Assembly (NCBI GenBank): GCA_009363875.1
Contig: CM018690.1
Coordinates: 15,455,692-15,519,691 of the forward strand
Direction: 5' to 3'
Length of the DNA: 64,000 nt
From: Mikania micrantha
Taxonomy: Eukaryota; Streptophyta; Magnoliopsida; Asterales; Asteraceae
Positions 24,035-35,226 of the stretch are shown here, one piece after another (within the stretch, counting starts at the first letter, position 1; each line of letters begins with the position of its first letter). The translations under genes and the position numbers were made by a program. The notes below the pieces were generated by a model. It worked only from the letters and a program-made list of their open reading frames with translations, ran no database searches and was not told the DNA's origin.

Positions 24035-24622
24035 AGAATATCTTACACGCCGGGATGGTCAGTAATGACAACTACCGAGACTAATACGTCTCAAACTAGG
24101 TAGGAATCATGAGTAGAACATTTTACACACCGGGCTGGACAGGGTTGAAAGCTACAGAAACTATTAAGTTTCGCTCTAGATATCGAGTATGATATCTTAC
24201 ATGCCGGGCTAATCTGTAAGGAATAGCTAACAGAGGCAATTATGTCTCTTTACGCAATTATTTGGGTATTTACAGGCCGGGCTAATCAGTAATGATTAGC
24301 TACAGAAACTATTAAGTTTCAATCTAGATATCGAGTATGATATCTTACATGCCGGGCTGGTCAGTAATGATTAGCTACAGAAACTATTAAGTTTCGCTCT
24401 AGATATCGAGTATGATATCTTACATGCCGGGCTAATCCGTAAGGAATAGCTAACAGAGACTATTACGTCTCTTATTTTACTTTTTGGGTTATTATACATG
24501 CCAGCCTAATCCATGAGGAATAGCTAACAGAGATCATTAAGTCTCTGTATTCAATTATTGGTTTATCTTACATGCCGAGTTATTCCGTAAGGAATGGCTA
24601 ACAGAGATAATTATGTCTCATT
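24035..24622 (+). repeat. Tandem repeats (~72 bp, eight units) with conserved hairpins
   Basis: Units share ATCTTACATGCCGGGCTAAT, a stem-loop and AGCTACAGA/AGCTAACAGAG. Each unit can form two hairpins: one such as GCTAATC-agtaat-GATTAGC, and one such as GAAAC-tattaa-GTTTC or GAGAC-tattac-GTCTC. Stem bases change on both sides together between units, which suggests the pairing is kept. Confidence 0.75.
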
Positions 24623-25089
24623 CTTTTTCATCATTGGGATAATCATACTGGGAAAATCATGGGTGAAATGAAATGGGTATCCATCGTTTTATTACAGGTA
24701 GTGTTAAATTCAGTTGAGCATGTGGTGGGATGGCGTCTGGGCTTGACCCTTTCGTATGCCCTATATATAAGCATGCTTGGCTGGGTGAGACATTATCTGT
24801 AAATATAACCATGGAGAGGACATTGTGGGAAACATTGTGAACATGACTGACATTAATTCAATGGTTTTCAATTACTAAACTTATGAACTCACCAACCTAG
24901 TGTTGACTTTGTTTAAATGCATGTTTTCTCAGGTGACGAACAGGCTTAGTCATCAGACATCAAGAACATAGCTAGTGGACTTTAGAAGACCTAGCTACAT
25001 TTTGTGTGTCGTGCATATTTTGGGTTAACAATACAATGAATCATCTTTTGTATATCTTGTACAGATACAAGATATAAACTCATCTTTTG

Positions 25090-25308
25090 TCGTGGCAGAG
25101 GTACTCGCTCCCATGCTATCCACTCCTGTATAACCATGGGGAACCAACCCCAATACCGACCTCGCATCGTCTGTCGGGCTCGCCTATCCATCTCGGCGTC
25201 CACCTGTGCCACTATGTCGTCAACTCTCCATCGACTCACCTCTGTCAGATCGTCAATTATCGGGCGCTTACCCGGGTTCCTCCTGGCATCGTTGTTGTCA
25301 CCCGTCAT
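25090..25308 (-). pseudogene. gypsy 1 upstream ORF, proximal half
   Basis: Starts MTGDNNDARRNPGKRPIIDD and runs through SRWRVDDIVAQVDAEMDRRA and WGWFPMVIQEWIAWERVPLP before being cut by the LTR insertion at about 25090. It lies about 140 bp from the primer site, where the first ORF of a retroelement is expected. The sequence is typical of Gag-like proteins of related plant chromoviruses, but the domain is not one I can name. Confidence 0.65.
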
Positions 25309-25445
25309 CCTGTAAATCTCAAGTTAGCAAATGACAGTTCAATAACAATAATCACAACATCAGTGTGCAAGTTCTAAGTGTAGTGTCTAATGTAGAGCAG
25401 TGGCTATAGTCTAAGTTTACTACATGCAAACCTAGTTCCCTATAA

Positions 25446-25462
25446 CCAAGGCTCTAATACCA
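25446..25462 (-). other. Primer-binding site of gypsy 1 (initiator-Met tRNA)
   Basis: Minus strand TGGTATTAGAGCCTTGG, three bases after the LTR end. It matches the 3' end of plant initiator tRNA-Met with one change (TGGTATCAGAGC is the usual form). Confidence 0.85.
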
Positions 25463-25465
25463 GTC

Positions 25466-28382
25466 TGTCACACCCCCAAATTCCCAAGTGCGGTGTCAGA
25501 CCGCGCGGGTGTGACGCGGCCAGGATCACAGCTCAAGGTCATATAGAACGACTCTATATGAGTTACACAATCACACAGATTTGTAAAATAATGAAAGTTT
25601 TAATAATACGCAGCGGAAAATGTTTAATATTAAAAGCAGCGGAAATAAAGAGTAATACAGCGGAAAGTAAATTGTTTAAGACACTACATGATTAATGTTG
25701 TTTTAAAAGACATAATTCAAACATAAGCCTAGGACACGAGTCTATATGCCAGCCAGACTCCTTAGTGCTTCCTTATGCGCATCCTAGCTTGGGTTCCATC
25801 AGTTACCTGAGAATACATGCGAAAAGTGTCAACTAAAAAGTTGGTGAGTTCACAGGTTTAGACAGACTGAAATAGTAAACAGACATTTAAGTTTAGTTGT
25901 TGGATACTACGATCCGTGGAGTGTGTCAGTTCATCTTACCGAAACTCGACTGTTTCCGTTTGCCTCCGCGGGTCATCGCTGAACCCGACTTCAACATCGA
26001 AATTACACTCGTTATGACCTCCAGTCAACATTGGTGCCGAGTGGGGTTAGTCAAACCCATTAGTACTACGTAATAACGATTCGTTTGTTACAACTAACGG
26101 TAAGGATAAGTGAGGACTTTAAGCGATAATAGTTACACTCGTGAATGTTTTACAACATACCAGTCATATATCTAAACAGTTGCAATGTAATTCTCACCCC
26201 ATATGTTTAGTAAAAACAATGAAGAGTAAAAGTGGGGCTGTAAACTCACCTGAGTTTGAGTAGTGCGTTTCTTACAGAAATCGTGTAGCTCGCCGGCTAG
26301 CAGTCACCGATCTCACATAGGTGTTGTAAGTTTGTGTTACATACACGTGGGTCTCACAGGACCGTGTTAGTGTTTAACAACTCTAAGTTGTCGTGTGGGT
26401 CGTGTTGACCGTGTTGGCTGTGTTGACCGTGTTTGACCTATCGACCCGTTGGTGACGGTTTTGGATCAAGTGCTCGTGTAACGTGCGATTTAGTGTAATG
26501 TGATGCGTGCGGATACCAAAGTTACTTTCGTGAGGAAACTTACTATTTATAGTAAGTCCTATTTCAGGAAAGTTTATAAATTTGGCAATTCATGCAATAA
26601 ATCATAATCCGATTATTCTAACATGCATATTTATCCTAAGTGAGCATGTTATCTCAAAGCACATAGTCACACTTAGCCGATTTAGCATGTTTTGCGCGTA
26701 AAAGTTACTATATTTAGAAAGTTACTAAACTAAGCATATGTCTCAAAGTCTAGATACCAATTTCATCATATTATCATCATCTTAGTCCTAAATAGCCATT
26801 AAATCATATTCTATACAACAACATGTCATCATTTATAGACTTTGCAAAATAAAGTTACTATTTATAGTAACTCATGACGAAACGCATATTTCAATCATTT
26901 TAGAACATAAAATCACTTATTATCATCATAACTAGTTTAACTAAGCATGTTAATCATCCAACATTTATCAAGTTCAACATTTCTAGCAATTTCAGATGAA
27001 AAAGTTTCTATTTATAGCAATATTCATGAATATCCTATTTCTAGCAATTCTATCCATTCAAATGCATCAATAACATCATATAACATGCTTCTAAACATAA
27101 ATCAAAGATTAAATTACATGCATTTGGTCATTTCATCAAAAATCACCATTTTGTAACATTAAAGTTACTATATATAGTAATAATGTAAATAACCATGATC
27201 TTGACCTCAACAATACTTCTAGATCACTCAAATCATGTCAAATATCATAACTAACAACATTTCAATATCAAATATCATGTGAATCTTGCTAGATCATACA
27301 TGCATGTCATTAAAAGTACCCATTTCATAATAAAATCATCAAATAACTATATAATCATACACATATCACCATAGATCGCCATTAAATCATCAAATCAGTA
27401 ACAACAACACCCAATAACAGATCTATAGTATCAAAATTTCGTGGTTCAAGTAGTGATGGTGGTGCATGTGGCCAAAATGGCTTGCATGTGTGATTTCTAG
27501 TGATTTTAGACTAGATTGAACACAAAGACTACCTCACAAAGCTCTAGATTGTCGAGATGAGGCTTGAGTAGGTCTGGAGCAGCTCTAGAAGGGCTGAGAT
27601 TCGTTCCAATGCAGAGAAGAAAGATGGTAGAGTGTTCTTGGAGCTTCCACAACACCTCAATCTTCAATAATGGCCTTCAAATGATTCAAGATGGCTTCAT
27701 TTTGCTGAGAAGTGGTTGTAACATAAAGCTTTTGGTCAAGATGGAGGTTTTCAATCGAGAGGTTGAGTGAAGGAGTGATAGAAATGATTAAGTCTTGGTT
27801 AAATAAAGATTTTGCGTATATAGGGCCGTCGCGTACCGCGACATCTGACAAAAACAGTCCCTCGCGTAGCGCGATGATTAAAATAATGATTATGTTCCCG
27901 AAACACACCGCGTATCGTGATGGTGGAAGATGATCGGTCGTCGCGTATCGCGATGGATTTCGGAGAATTCAAATTCTCCCGTTGGGGCTTCGCGTGCCGT
28001 GAAGGCCCAATTGGGTGCCCATCGCATACCGCGAAGGGTCCCAGTGGAGCCCAGTAAGCCCAATTACACTGTTTGAATCGATTTTCGTGAATTTCTCGAC
28101 TACGGTCATCGTTTCTCGACACATAAGCATTGTTCTACTAACTTAGGTTCCCCGGAACCTAATGTGCAGTGAAAGTGTACTGTGGTTTGATCCGTTCACC
28201 AACGTTCGTTATTCAAAATACGTGAGAGTGTTGTGTGATAATTCCTAGAATTATCGGTGTGTTAGGTCTGTCGTGCCACTGTCACACTAAATACTAGTTA
28301 TTCTAGTGCCACGTATGAAATAATAATACACATTATTATTAAAATAAAATAAATGATGACCTGGAATTTGCGGGATGTCACA
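25466..28382 (-). repeat. 5' LTR of gypsy 1, full length (2917 bp)
   Basis: Begins TGTGACATCCC (28382) and ends GGGTGTGACA (25466). Contains GC-rich quasi-palindromic TCGCGTACCGCGA-type motifs at 27824-28035 just upstream of a TATA-like CTTTATTTAA. Further in, three palindromes of the form YTTACTATTTATAGTAAR occur. Length and long U3 fit Tekay/Del chromoviruses. Confidence 0.9.
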
Positions 28383-28984
28383 CATTTCATCAAGTAATAA
28401 ATCAAGAGCTTTATGTGAAACCTTACCATGTAGGTTATTAAACATTAGTATTTTATGATGACCCATTGTCTTTATTAAACTTGTTTCAAACCCATGTTTC
28501 ATGTTTATCTCCTGTGATTCTACCATTTGATCAACAAAACCTACCAGTGTCGAGAGTGAGTTATTAGTTGTTCTCAGATATCTTTTTATGTTTGAATGTT
28601 GACTCTCGACTCTGTTAGATCTACGTTGACCAAAGTTGGGCGTTCTGTTAGTCCAGGCTGTAGCAAACATGTCTTTGTAGGGGTTTAACCAAGTCTGTGT
28701 CACGTAATTCAAAACTCCTGAAATAAAAGGCAACTATGACATACGACAACATAATTTAAACAAAAATAATGACAATAATATTTAATGACACTTACTTTGA
28801 CGGTTATCTGCGAATAGTTGTTCGTAAAGACAGTTGTAGTTATAGTCATAAATTTCTGGCGACGAAGAGTCACATAGATTACCCCAACGACCCTTAAAAA
28901 TTTTCCAATCACTGTCTGAAAAACTTTCCTTGGAATGTTTTGCGATATTTTCACTTATGTGCCACTTGCATAAATACCTGGAAG
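28383..28984 (-). pseudogene. FAR1-like MULE transposase, 3' segment
   Basis: Two exons, 28796-28984 and 28383-28717, separated by a canonical intron. The first begins RYLCKWHISENIAKH, the CxxH-type region that follows the catalytic domain in FAR1/MULE transposases. The second reads NYVTQTWLNPYKDMF, NRVESQHSNIKRYLRTT and VSHKALDLLLDEM, where gypsy 1 interrupts it. It continues from the 35179-35226 fragment once the intervening solo LTR and one GGAAG copy are disregarded. FAR1-family proteins are either transposases or domesticated transcription factors; here the stops upstream and the insertions show a dead transposon copy. Confidence 0.9.
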
Positions 28985-29572
28985 TGTAACATCACTGTTT
29001 TTTAGGTATGTCCTTAGATAAACATTTGTATTGATAGAACCTGTTACGATAATTTGATGATTATTAATTTGATTGATGATAATATTCATTGGTATACATT
29101 GACGAGAATATATGAATTAATAAGCATAAACCATAAGGAAGTTAGTTTAAAATATAACTAGACTGAACCACAATGTTTATTACGATTGAATGAATATGAT
29201 ATGTGATGATTTTATTGGAATTGGTAGTGGTATAGGATTCTATCATCAAATATAGACAAGGATGTACCCATGGTCTATCGAAGAGGAGGTGGGCTGGCGG
29301 CTGGATAAGTTGCGACTGATTCCTACATATGCCCTATACATAAACTTTCTTCGGTTTATCATGAGTATGTCAGTGTTGAGGATTTGGTGAAGGGAATCTG
29401 AGGTTTGTGTGAGTTGTTAAAGGTTATGGTTTGTCACTAAATATAGTCAAGGACACATGGTCATGGTTTATAGAAATGGTGGTGGGACTGCGACTGGATA
29501 GGTTGCGACCAACTCCTATGTATACCCTATACATAAACTTATTTCGGTCTATCATGGATGTGCCAGTGATAT

Positions 29573-30711
29573 TGTAACACCCCAACCTGATTAGGGCTCA
29601 CGTGTCACTTATACGGAGATCAGAATTAATGCAACAATCCAAAATAGATTAAAATATAATTGAAGTCTAACATAGGTCAACCAAAGTCATAATAAAAGTC
29701 TTATGATAAAGTTCATTACATTATTTGTATAATAAATTCTTGATAATCTCTTGTTCTCTTCTCTCAATGCCCAGTCTGATTCCCTGGATTACCTATACAA
29801 TACATATAAACACCACAAAAACAAATACGGCTGAGCCAAAGAATACTCAGTAACGGATAAACAACAGTAATTAACAAAAATTCAGAAAGTGGGGAAGGTA
29901 ATGAGAATAATATTCAGAAACTGATACCAAAAACAAGGCAGTAACAAAAACAGAACAGTAAACAGTAGTCTGACTTGAATAAAATATAACCATTCCGAAA
30001 CAACAATATAGGTTATATTGTAAGTCAGAAATAGTGGGCAAACCCAGAATATACCACGAGCCGACTGTACATATAAAAGTGTAAGGTTCACGGGTAGCTA
30101 CTCCCGATTATCAGACACATGAGATAGTTAGTGTTGGCATATATGTCACTATCCCCCAGAAATCAGAAAGTACAGTTAAAAATTATCCTAGGACCAGTCC
30201 ATACGCCTCTCCAGAATTCAGTAGGTGCACAACTATACTATTAGAGTACTAAATAGAGACGCCGTGAACTCAACTAACCGTCATGGGTGGTTCCACGTCA
30301 TGGTTGCCTCCATGAAGGGCATGTAGTCATCCTTACAGGAGGGGCATGCTTGGGTAATAGATCAGAAGTTCAGTAGGTTCAGTAGGGTAGTTAAACTACC
30401 AAGTAATGTCATAATCAGATCATGCAATAATGAGTACAACATAATCTAGATCTATTGCATGAAAAACGAAACAGAGAAACACGATATCATATCGTGGCAA
30501 TAACGAATCAGATACAATAGAGAAACATGAATTAAATGATTACAGAAACAGAAATACTATGATTTAGTTAAACAGAATTCGTACTTGGGCCTTAGCAAAT
30601 AATCAGCAATAATCAGAAAAATAAACTAGCAGTCCAAATCCCAGACGATTCAGGAATCTGTGTTATCGTTTAGTTTAACATTATTTTGTTTTGATGTTTT
30701 ATTACTACTAC

Positions 30712-30746
<35 letters not shown>

Positions 30747-32153
30747 TTTATATATATATATATATAATCTTTTTATGACTTTAAATTTATACCTTTCCCA
30801 ATTGTAAGGTTCTTATTTACGCTATTTAAAATATCATATTTTATATCTTCATCAGCTATTTTAAAATTATCAAAAAAATCCTTAATTTCTCAAAACGTCA
30901 AAATGATTTTAGTTTAAAATTTGATCTGGGAGGGTTTCAATTCCAAACCTCCCACACCAGTTTATCAAATTCTACGAATTGTACTCATATTATTTGTGAA
31001 GGATGCATATTAACAATGTTGTAACCCAATCTTGCTGGAAAAATATAAAAAAAAGTTGTCACTTAAACCAATCCTCAAATTATTACTTTGGTTGTTTATT
31101 TATATTTACTGTTATAATCCAGCCTCCATTTTCCTGACATAAATTCTATGACTCCCATTACTAGTTTAAAGCTTCGATAGAAAGCTATAAACACACATAT
31201 GTATATCCATGCCGATCCACGATATCAATTTTTTTTTAAGATTGGTTGAAATCAAGTTTACACTTGAAAGAGAATCCACCTAAATACAAGCATTAAAACG
31301 TGATTTCCTAACCGGTTTGCCAACGAAAACCACGACTATTTATATGGTGAACCGATTATTTTACGAGATGGTAATGGTTTCTTACCTTCACCGCGGTGTC
31401 GAACAAGCCAGGGAAGAAGATTTTAGCCGTGATAAGAATGTGAACAACTATAAAAAAAACCAATCGTTGATAAACCACAAGTCGTTTATGCCGGTCTTTG
31501 CTTCGGTCTTGCATTCGATTCAAAGTTGATGATGAAGTATCAGCCGATGATCCTGGTTTCTTCTTTGATGATAGTTGATGATTGTGTTTACTTTGGTTTA
31601 GACGTTAAAGAATGGTTTGGGCACAGAATGAGTAGGTTTCGAATGCTTAGATAAATGATGTATTATGGGAATAGATTTACTAGGAAACCGTGGCTATTGA
31701 CGTGAGATAGCATATGATCGGTCCTCATTTAATGATACATACGTTATTGTAAATAATATGTTAAATGGCTCCTCTTGAGTTCCCAAAATTTATTCAAGAA
31801 TTTCGTGGACCAACAATTAAAATTAATACCCACAATCAAAGATAGTAATACTAGTTAATATCACCCGGTTTTAGATAATAAGAATACATTCTTTTTGCTA
31901 CTATTAAACCAAACTTAAATCGATCGAGCATTGGTTATGGTTTTAGATCGGATGGTATTGAATTACACTGGTTGCAGTTACACTTCCCATAACTTGCATA
32001 TTAATAAAATCCAAGACATTCATTTTAAAGTATCTATATTTATTCATTTAAATATTATTCTTTTGTTATATATTTGGTACGCATATATTTACCTATATTT
32101 AATCATGTGTTATTTATTTCTTTAATTTTGATGTTTATTTTTCGGTTATTATA
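29573..32153 (-). mobile_element. Solo LTR related to gypsy 2, nested
   Basis: The low end reads TGTAACACCCC on the plus strand, as in gypsy 2 LTRs, and stretches such as ATCCTAGGACCAGTCCATACG, GACGCCGTGA and CATGCTYGGGTAAYAGAT follow in the same order as in 35227-37778. Flanks are GATAT (29568-29572) and GATAT (32154-32158). Its length, 2581 bp, is close to the 2552 bp of the gypsy 2 LTR. The 5' terminus appears as TA instead of TG, explainable by one transition. AT and ATT microsatellites lie at 30693-30765. Confidence 0.7.
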
Positions 32154-32175
32154 GATATGATTAAGTGGGGTAAAG

Positions 32176-32381
32176 CAGTGACGGAGCTTGAAGGATCCAA
32201 AAGGGGGGCGAAAAATTACGGGAGCCAGAATACATGTTAATTTTTTTACGCGAGGGGGGGCGAAACCTCTATTTTTAACTAAAAATTAACCTTTTGGCCA
32301 AAAAATTAACACTAAGAACGAAAAAATAGGGGGGGCGGTGCCCCCCCCCCCCCCCCCGGCCTTAAGTAAGCTTCGTCCATG
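32176..32381. mobile_element. hAT MITE (206 bp)
   Basis: Perfect 8-bp target duplication GGGTAAAG (32168-32175 and 32382-32389) and terminal repeats CAGTGACGGAGC / CATGGACGAAGC (10 of 12). The interior is non-coding, with G-rich and C-rich halves including a run of 17 C at 32341-32357. This is the widespread plant CAGTGGCGGAGC-type hAT family. Confidence 0.85.
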
Positions 32382-32914
32382 GGGTAAAGGATTGAGAAAT
32401 GGATAATTGATAAATATATTTCATTAAAATGATGAGAAAGATATTGGAAAATATTTACGCGATGGTGAGATCACGAATATAAATTAAACGTGAATATTAT
32501 TTCAAAAATGTTAACTTAATAATATATTTGCGTGGGTGACGATTCACACGAATACAATTAATAAGAATAATATTCTGAGACGATATTCCATGAATCATAA
32601 ATCGAGTTGAAATATGATACGAACGTTGTGATCGCAAAGGTGACGATCTTTACGAATGCATACATGAGTAACGCGTTTCAACGAGATAACCGAAACAATA
32701 ATTACAATATTAAATTAATAAAAAGAATTTAAAACGTGTATTGGGAATTATTACCTTAAACGGATTTAAATAAAAATCATTTTTATTAAACGACTCTAAA
32801 CGAAAACATTTTGCTAAACGTTTCATAATTTAAAGATGAATTTCGGGAAAACCGAGCAATTAATATAATTAACGCGTAAATAAGCGAATCCGAGCAAGCG
32901 AGAATAACACGGAG

Positions 32915-32920
32915 TATAAA
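32915..32920 (+). promoter_or_regulatory. TATA box of the 28985-35178 solo LTR
   Basis: ACACGGAGTATAAAAGGGATG followed within 50 bp by a CT-rich leader, matching the arrangement in the related LTR at 21591. Confidence 0.55.
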
Positions 32921-33350
32921 AGGGATGAGATATCTCTTCTTCATCATTTTCCCCATCTTATTTCTCTCTCAAGAACACACTCCCGTCCACTTTTTCTCTC
33001 TCTAGAAATCCAAAAAGTGAACTTCTTCAATTCTGACCATTTTGATTGATCTTTGTCCCAAAACGTTTCTCCACTCGCGTAGAACACGAAAGTACAAGCC
33101 GATCAAGCTAAAGATCAAGAGTTGAGGTAAATCTATGAGTTTTTAAGAATTTTATTTAGGGTTTTTAGCTTAAATGTAAATCATAAGTTTTCTTCACATT
33201 TAAATGAGTTTTATGAATCATTGGAGTATAAGTAACTTGAAATATAAGGATTTAGGAAACATTAGAGTATAAATAATGTGGAAAATGAAGGTTTTTAAGG
33301 AACCTGCAATTTTACGAGGAGTCTGGGAACGAGGGGTAGAAGATGAACAA

Positions 33351-33625
33351 TTCGAGAAAGCCACAAAGGAACTCGAGATCAATTGGGAACCACACTACAA
33401 GTTCGAGAACCCCTCCTTTTTGATAATCAAATTCGAGAGCCATGTGGTTCTCCTCCAAAAAAATTTCGAGAACCAATTTGAGAACATTTATCCTGGATAT
33501 CCCATGAATTTGAGAACCTTTAGGGAGCACCATCAATTCGAGAACACCACCAATTTGGGTGGTGTGATTCGAGAACCCACATGGAATTCGAGAACCTCCC
33601 CATTTTTTGAGACAAATTCGAGAAC
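33351..33625 (+). repeat. TTCGAGAA motif array in LTR leader
   Basis: Seven exact TTCGAGAA octamers (first at 33351, last at 33617) plus several one-base variants, irregularly spaced. TTCnnGAA is the two-unit form of the heat-shock element. The array lies 430-710 bp downstream of the TATA box, in transcribed LTR sequence. Confidence 0.75.
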
Positions 33626-34454
33626 CCCTCCACTCTTCTATAATCAAGAACACTCAACTAGTGTTAATCGAAAACCTACGTGGGTTGGGTGCAATCGGGT
33701 TAACATGTTTTCACTTATATTACTTAAACATTGACTAAAAACCTAGATAAACCTTATAACAAGTGTTTTAAAATATATACATGATTTTAAAACATATTAA
33801 AGGTTTATAACACATTCATGGTTGATCAAAATACTTATAATATAAACTAGTCAACTTTACTATAAAGTTGATGAAATATTTTAAGTTAATGAGATATCAT
33901 TTAAACTCTTGAGTGAAACATTAAAGGATTATGTTTTTATAACATAATACTTAATTAAAAACACTCAAGTGATAATAACTTTTTTTTAGATTTGTAATGG
34001 GCAATATTTAAGTGCAAAACACGTGAACAAAGAATATAATGACATAAAATATACTAATGTTTAGCCTATATTGGCTAAGTGTTAGTGTATTACATCACAA
34101 TTGAGTTCGATCAAAATAAATAACAAATAGTTATAAAAAGTTAACCAACCTTAAGGTTAACCTACGAAATTATAACTCATACTTATAAGTTACAAACGAT
34201 ATTGAATATAACACAGGTTGTTGAGTTATTGTTGATTCCACAATAGTGAGCGCGCGTTCTACAATACACTGAAACATAAGACATCACTGTGAGTTCTCAT
34301 AACTCCCTTTTAAATCTTTTGCTTTTGCTTTTAAACTCGGGGGTGAAACATGTATACCAAAATAAACTGATTCTGATATAACAAGTGTGGAGCCTGAATT
34401 ATTATTTATATTGATATGAGTTGTGATTATGGGATGATATACTTTGAGTGAGTC

Positions 34455-34640
34455 ATTTTTGATTGAGTTGACTTTGGTCCTCCGTGATGATTGAATTGTT
34501 GTTGATTGAGTTGGTTTCGGTCCTCCGCGGTGATTCCCCTGTTGATTGAGTTGACTTCGGTCCTTCGCGGCGCACATTGATAATTATGATTATTAGAAAT
34601 ATCGTTGATTGAGTTGATTGAAGTCCTTCGCGATATATTA
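34455..34640 (+). repeat. TTGATTGAGTTG tandem repeat in solo LTR
   Basis: Four units of about 40-60 bp each begin TTGATTGAGTTG and include GGTCCTCCGCGG or GTCCTTCGCG. They occupy the same relative place (3' part of the LTR) as the hairpin repeats of the related LTR at 24035-24622. Confidence 0.65.
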
Positions 34641-35178
34641 TATTGAGAATATTGTGATGATTGATGTTGTTGAATTGAGATGATTGATTGAGAATGATTG
34701 AATTTAATTGAATACTTGTGATTATTTGGAAAATTTGACTTGGTGTGTTTGTTGTGGTTGATTGATGTTACATTACAGGTTCACACAAGTTATTCTTGAA
34801 ACTTTTATAAATGTTTTGAAGTATATAAAACTTATGATTACTCACCAACTACTCCCGTATTTGACACTTGATTTTCTACATGTTTCAGGAAATGAAGAGA
34901 AGTAGGTAAAGCAGGGTAGCTCTACATCTTTTGGACTCATCACAAAGGATCTTGGACTTAGCTAAATTAACTGGATAAATGAAGATTAGGATTTAGTTAA
35001 TTTAGCTATATCTTTTGAGTAATCATTGTATTTGAATCATGATGAACATGATTTTTGTGTGAATACTTTAATGGAATTAAATGTTATGTGATGATACTTT
35101 AGATGCCATTGAGCTTGTGAACAATCTACACATCCCTCGTGGCATCCCAACGTTTCCGCCATCGGGAGGGGTATTACA

Positions 35179-35226
35179 GGAAGCGTCCGGAAATACCTTA
35201 CGACATGCATTCATCAGAGCAAGGTC
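35179..35226 (-). pseudogene. 48-bp fragment of the FAR1-like MULE gene
   Basis: Stranded between the solo LTR and gypsy 2. Minus strand encodes LALMNACRKVFPDAS in the frame of the flanking MULE segments, and carries one copy of each neighbour's target duplication (GGAAG and AGGTC). It fits just after the second catalytic Asp motif (ITDRDL) that ends the upstream segment. Confidence 0.9.

Larger units (their letters stand above)
20871..25089 (+). mobile_element. Plus-strand LTR inserted in gypsy 1, 3'-truncated
   Basis: Starts TGTGACAACCAG at 20871, directly after GCCCC, splitting the gypsy 1 upstream ORF between ...VPLPR and GAPLEQ. TATA-like TATTTAAA lies at 21591, followed by a CTCTCTCTCT leader. 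U3 contains GTGGGYGACGATTCACAC (about 21245), also found in the other plus-strand LTR near 32533, so the two are one family. Downstream are a CGAACC motif array and hairpin-forming tandem repeats. The right junction (about 25089) lacks both a CA terminus and the expected GCCCC repeat, so the LTR end was deleted. No internal coding region is present. Confidence 0.75.
14129..28382 (-). mobile_element. Ty3/gypsy chromovirus 1 (Tekay/Del-like), truncated and interrupted
   Basis: Minus-strand LTR retrotransposon with order 5' LTR (25466-28382), initiator-Met tRNA primer site, an upstream ORF, gag, pol (PR-RT-RH-IN) with a chromodomain-like end, purine tract and 3' LTR (14129-15649, missing its last ~1.4 kb). 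The outer 5' border cuts the MULE gene at the end of LLLDEM; the expected AAATG target duplication has no partner because the other end is deleted. Another LTR (20871-25089) is inserted in the upstream ORF. Many stops, frameshifts and an RT deletion make it inactive. Confidence 0.9.
28985..35178 (+). mobile_element. Solo LTR (plus strand) with nested insertions
   Basis: Starts TGTAACATCACTG and ends GGGGTATTACA, flanked by perfect 5-bp duplications GGAAG (28980-28984 and 35179-35183). Minus-strand MULE coding sequence is continuous across the insertion. Without nested elements the LTR is about 3.4 kb. TATAAA at 32915 and a CTCTCTCAAG leader show plus orientation. No internal region, primer site or coding sequence is present, hence a solo LTR formed by LTR-LTR recombination. 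It carries a two-unit repeat near 29260-29570 and a four-unit TTGATTGAGTTG repeat at 34455-34640. Confidence 0.85.

Noticed and set aside
24035..24622. CRISPR-like regular repeats
   Set aside because: Units are tandem without unique spacers, lie in a plant LTR and have no cas genes nearby.
14129..28382. Possibility that 14129-15649 and 25466-28382 are two unrelated solo LTRs
   Set aside because: The primer site beside one and the purine tract beside the other, both on the minus strand with gag-pol between, show they are the LTRs of one element.
29573..32153. Treating 28985-35178 as an element with its own internal coding region
   Set aside because: No gag, pol, primer site or purine tract was found; the interior is accounted for by one LTR, a nested solo LTR and a hAT MITE.
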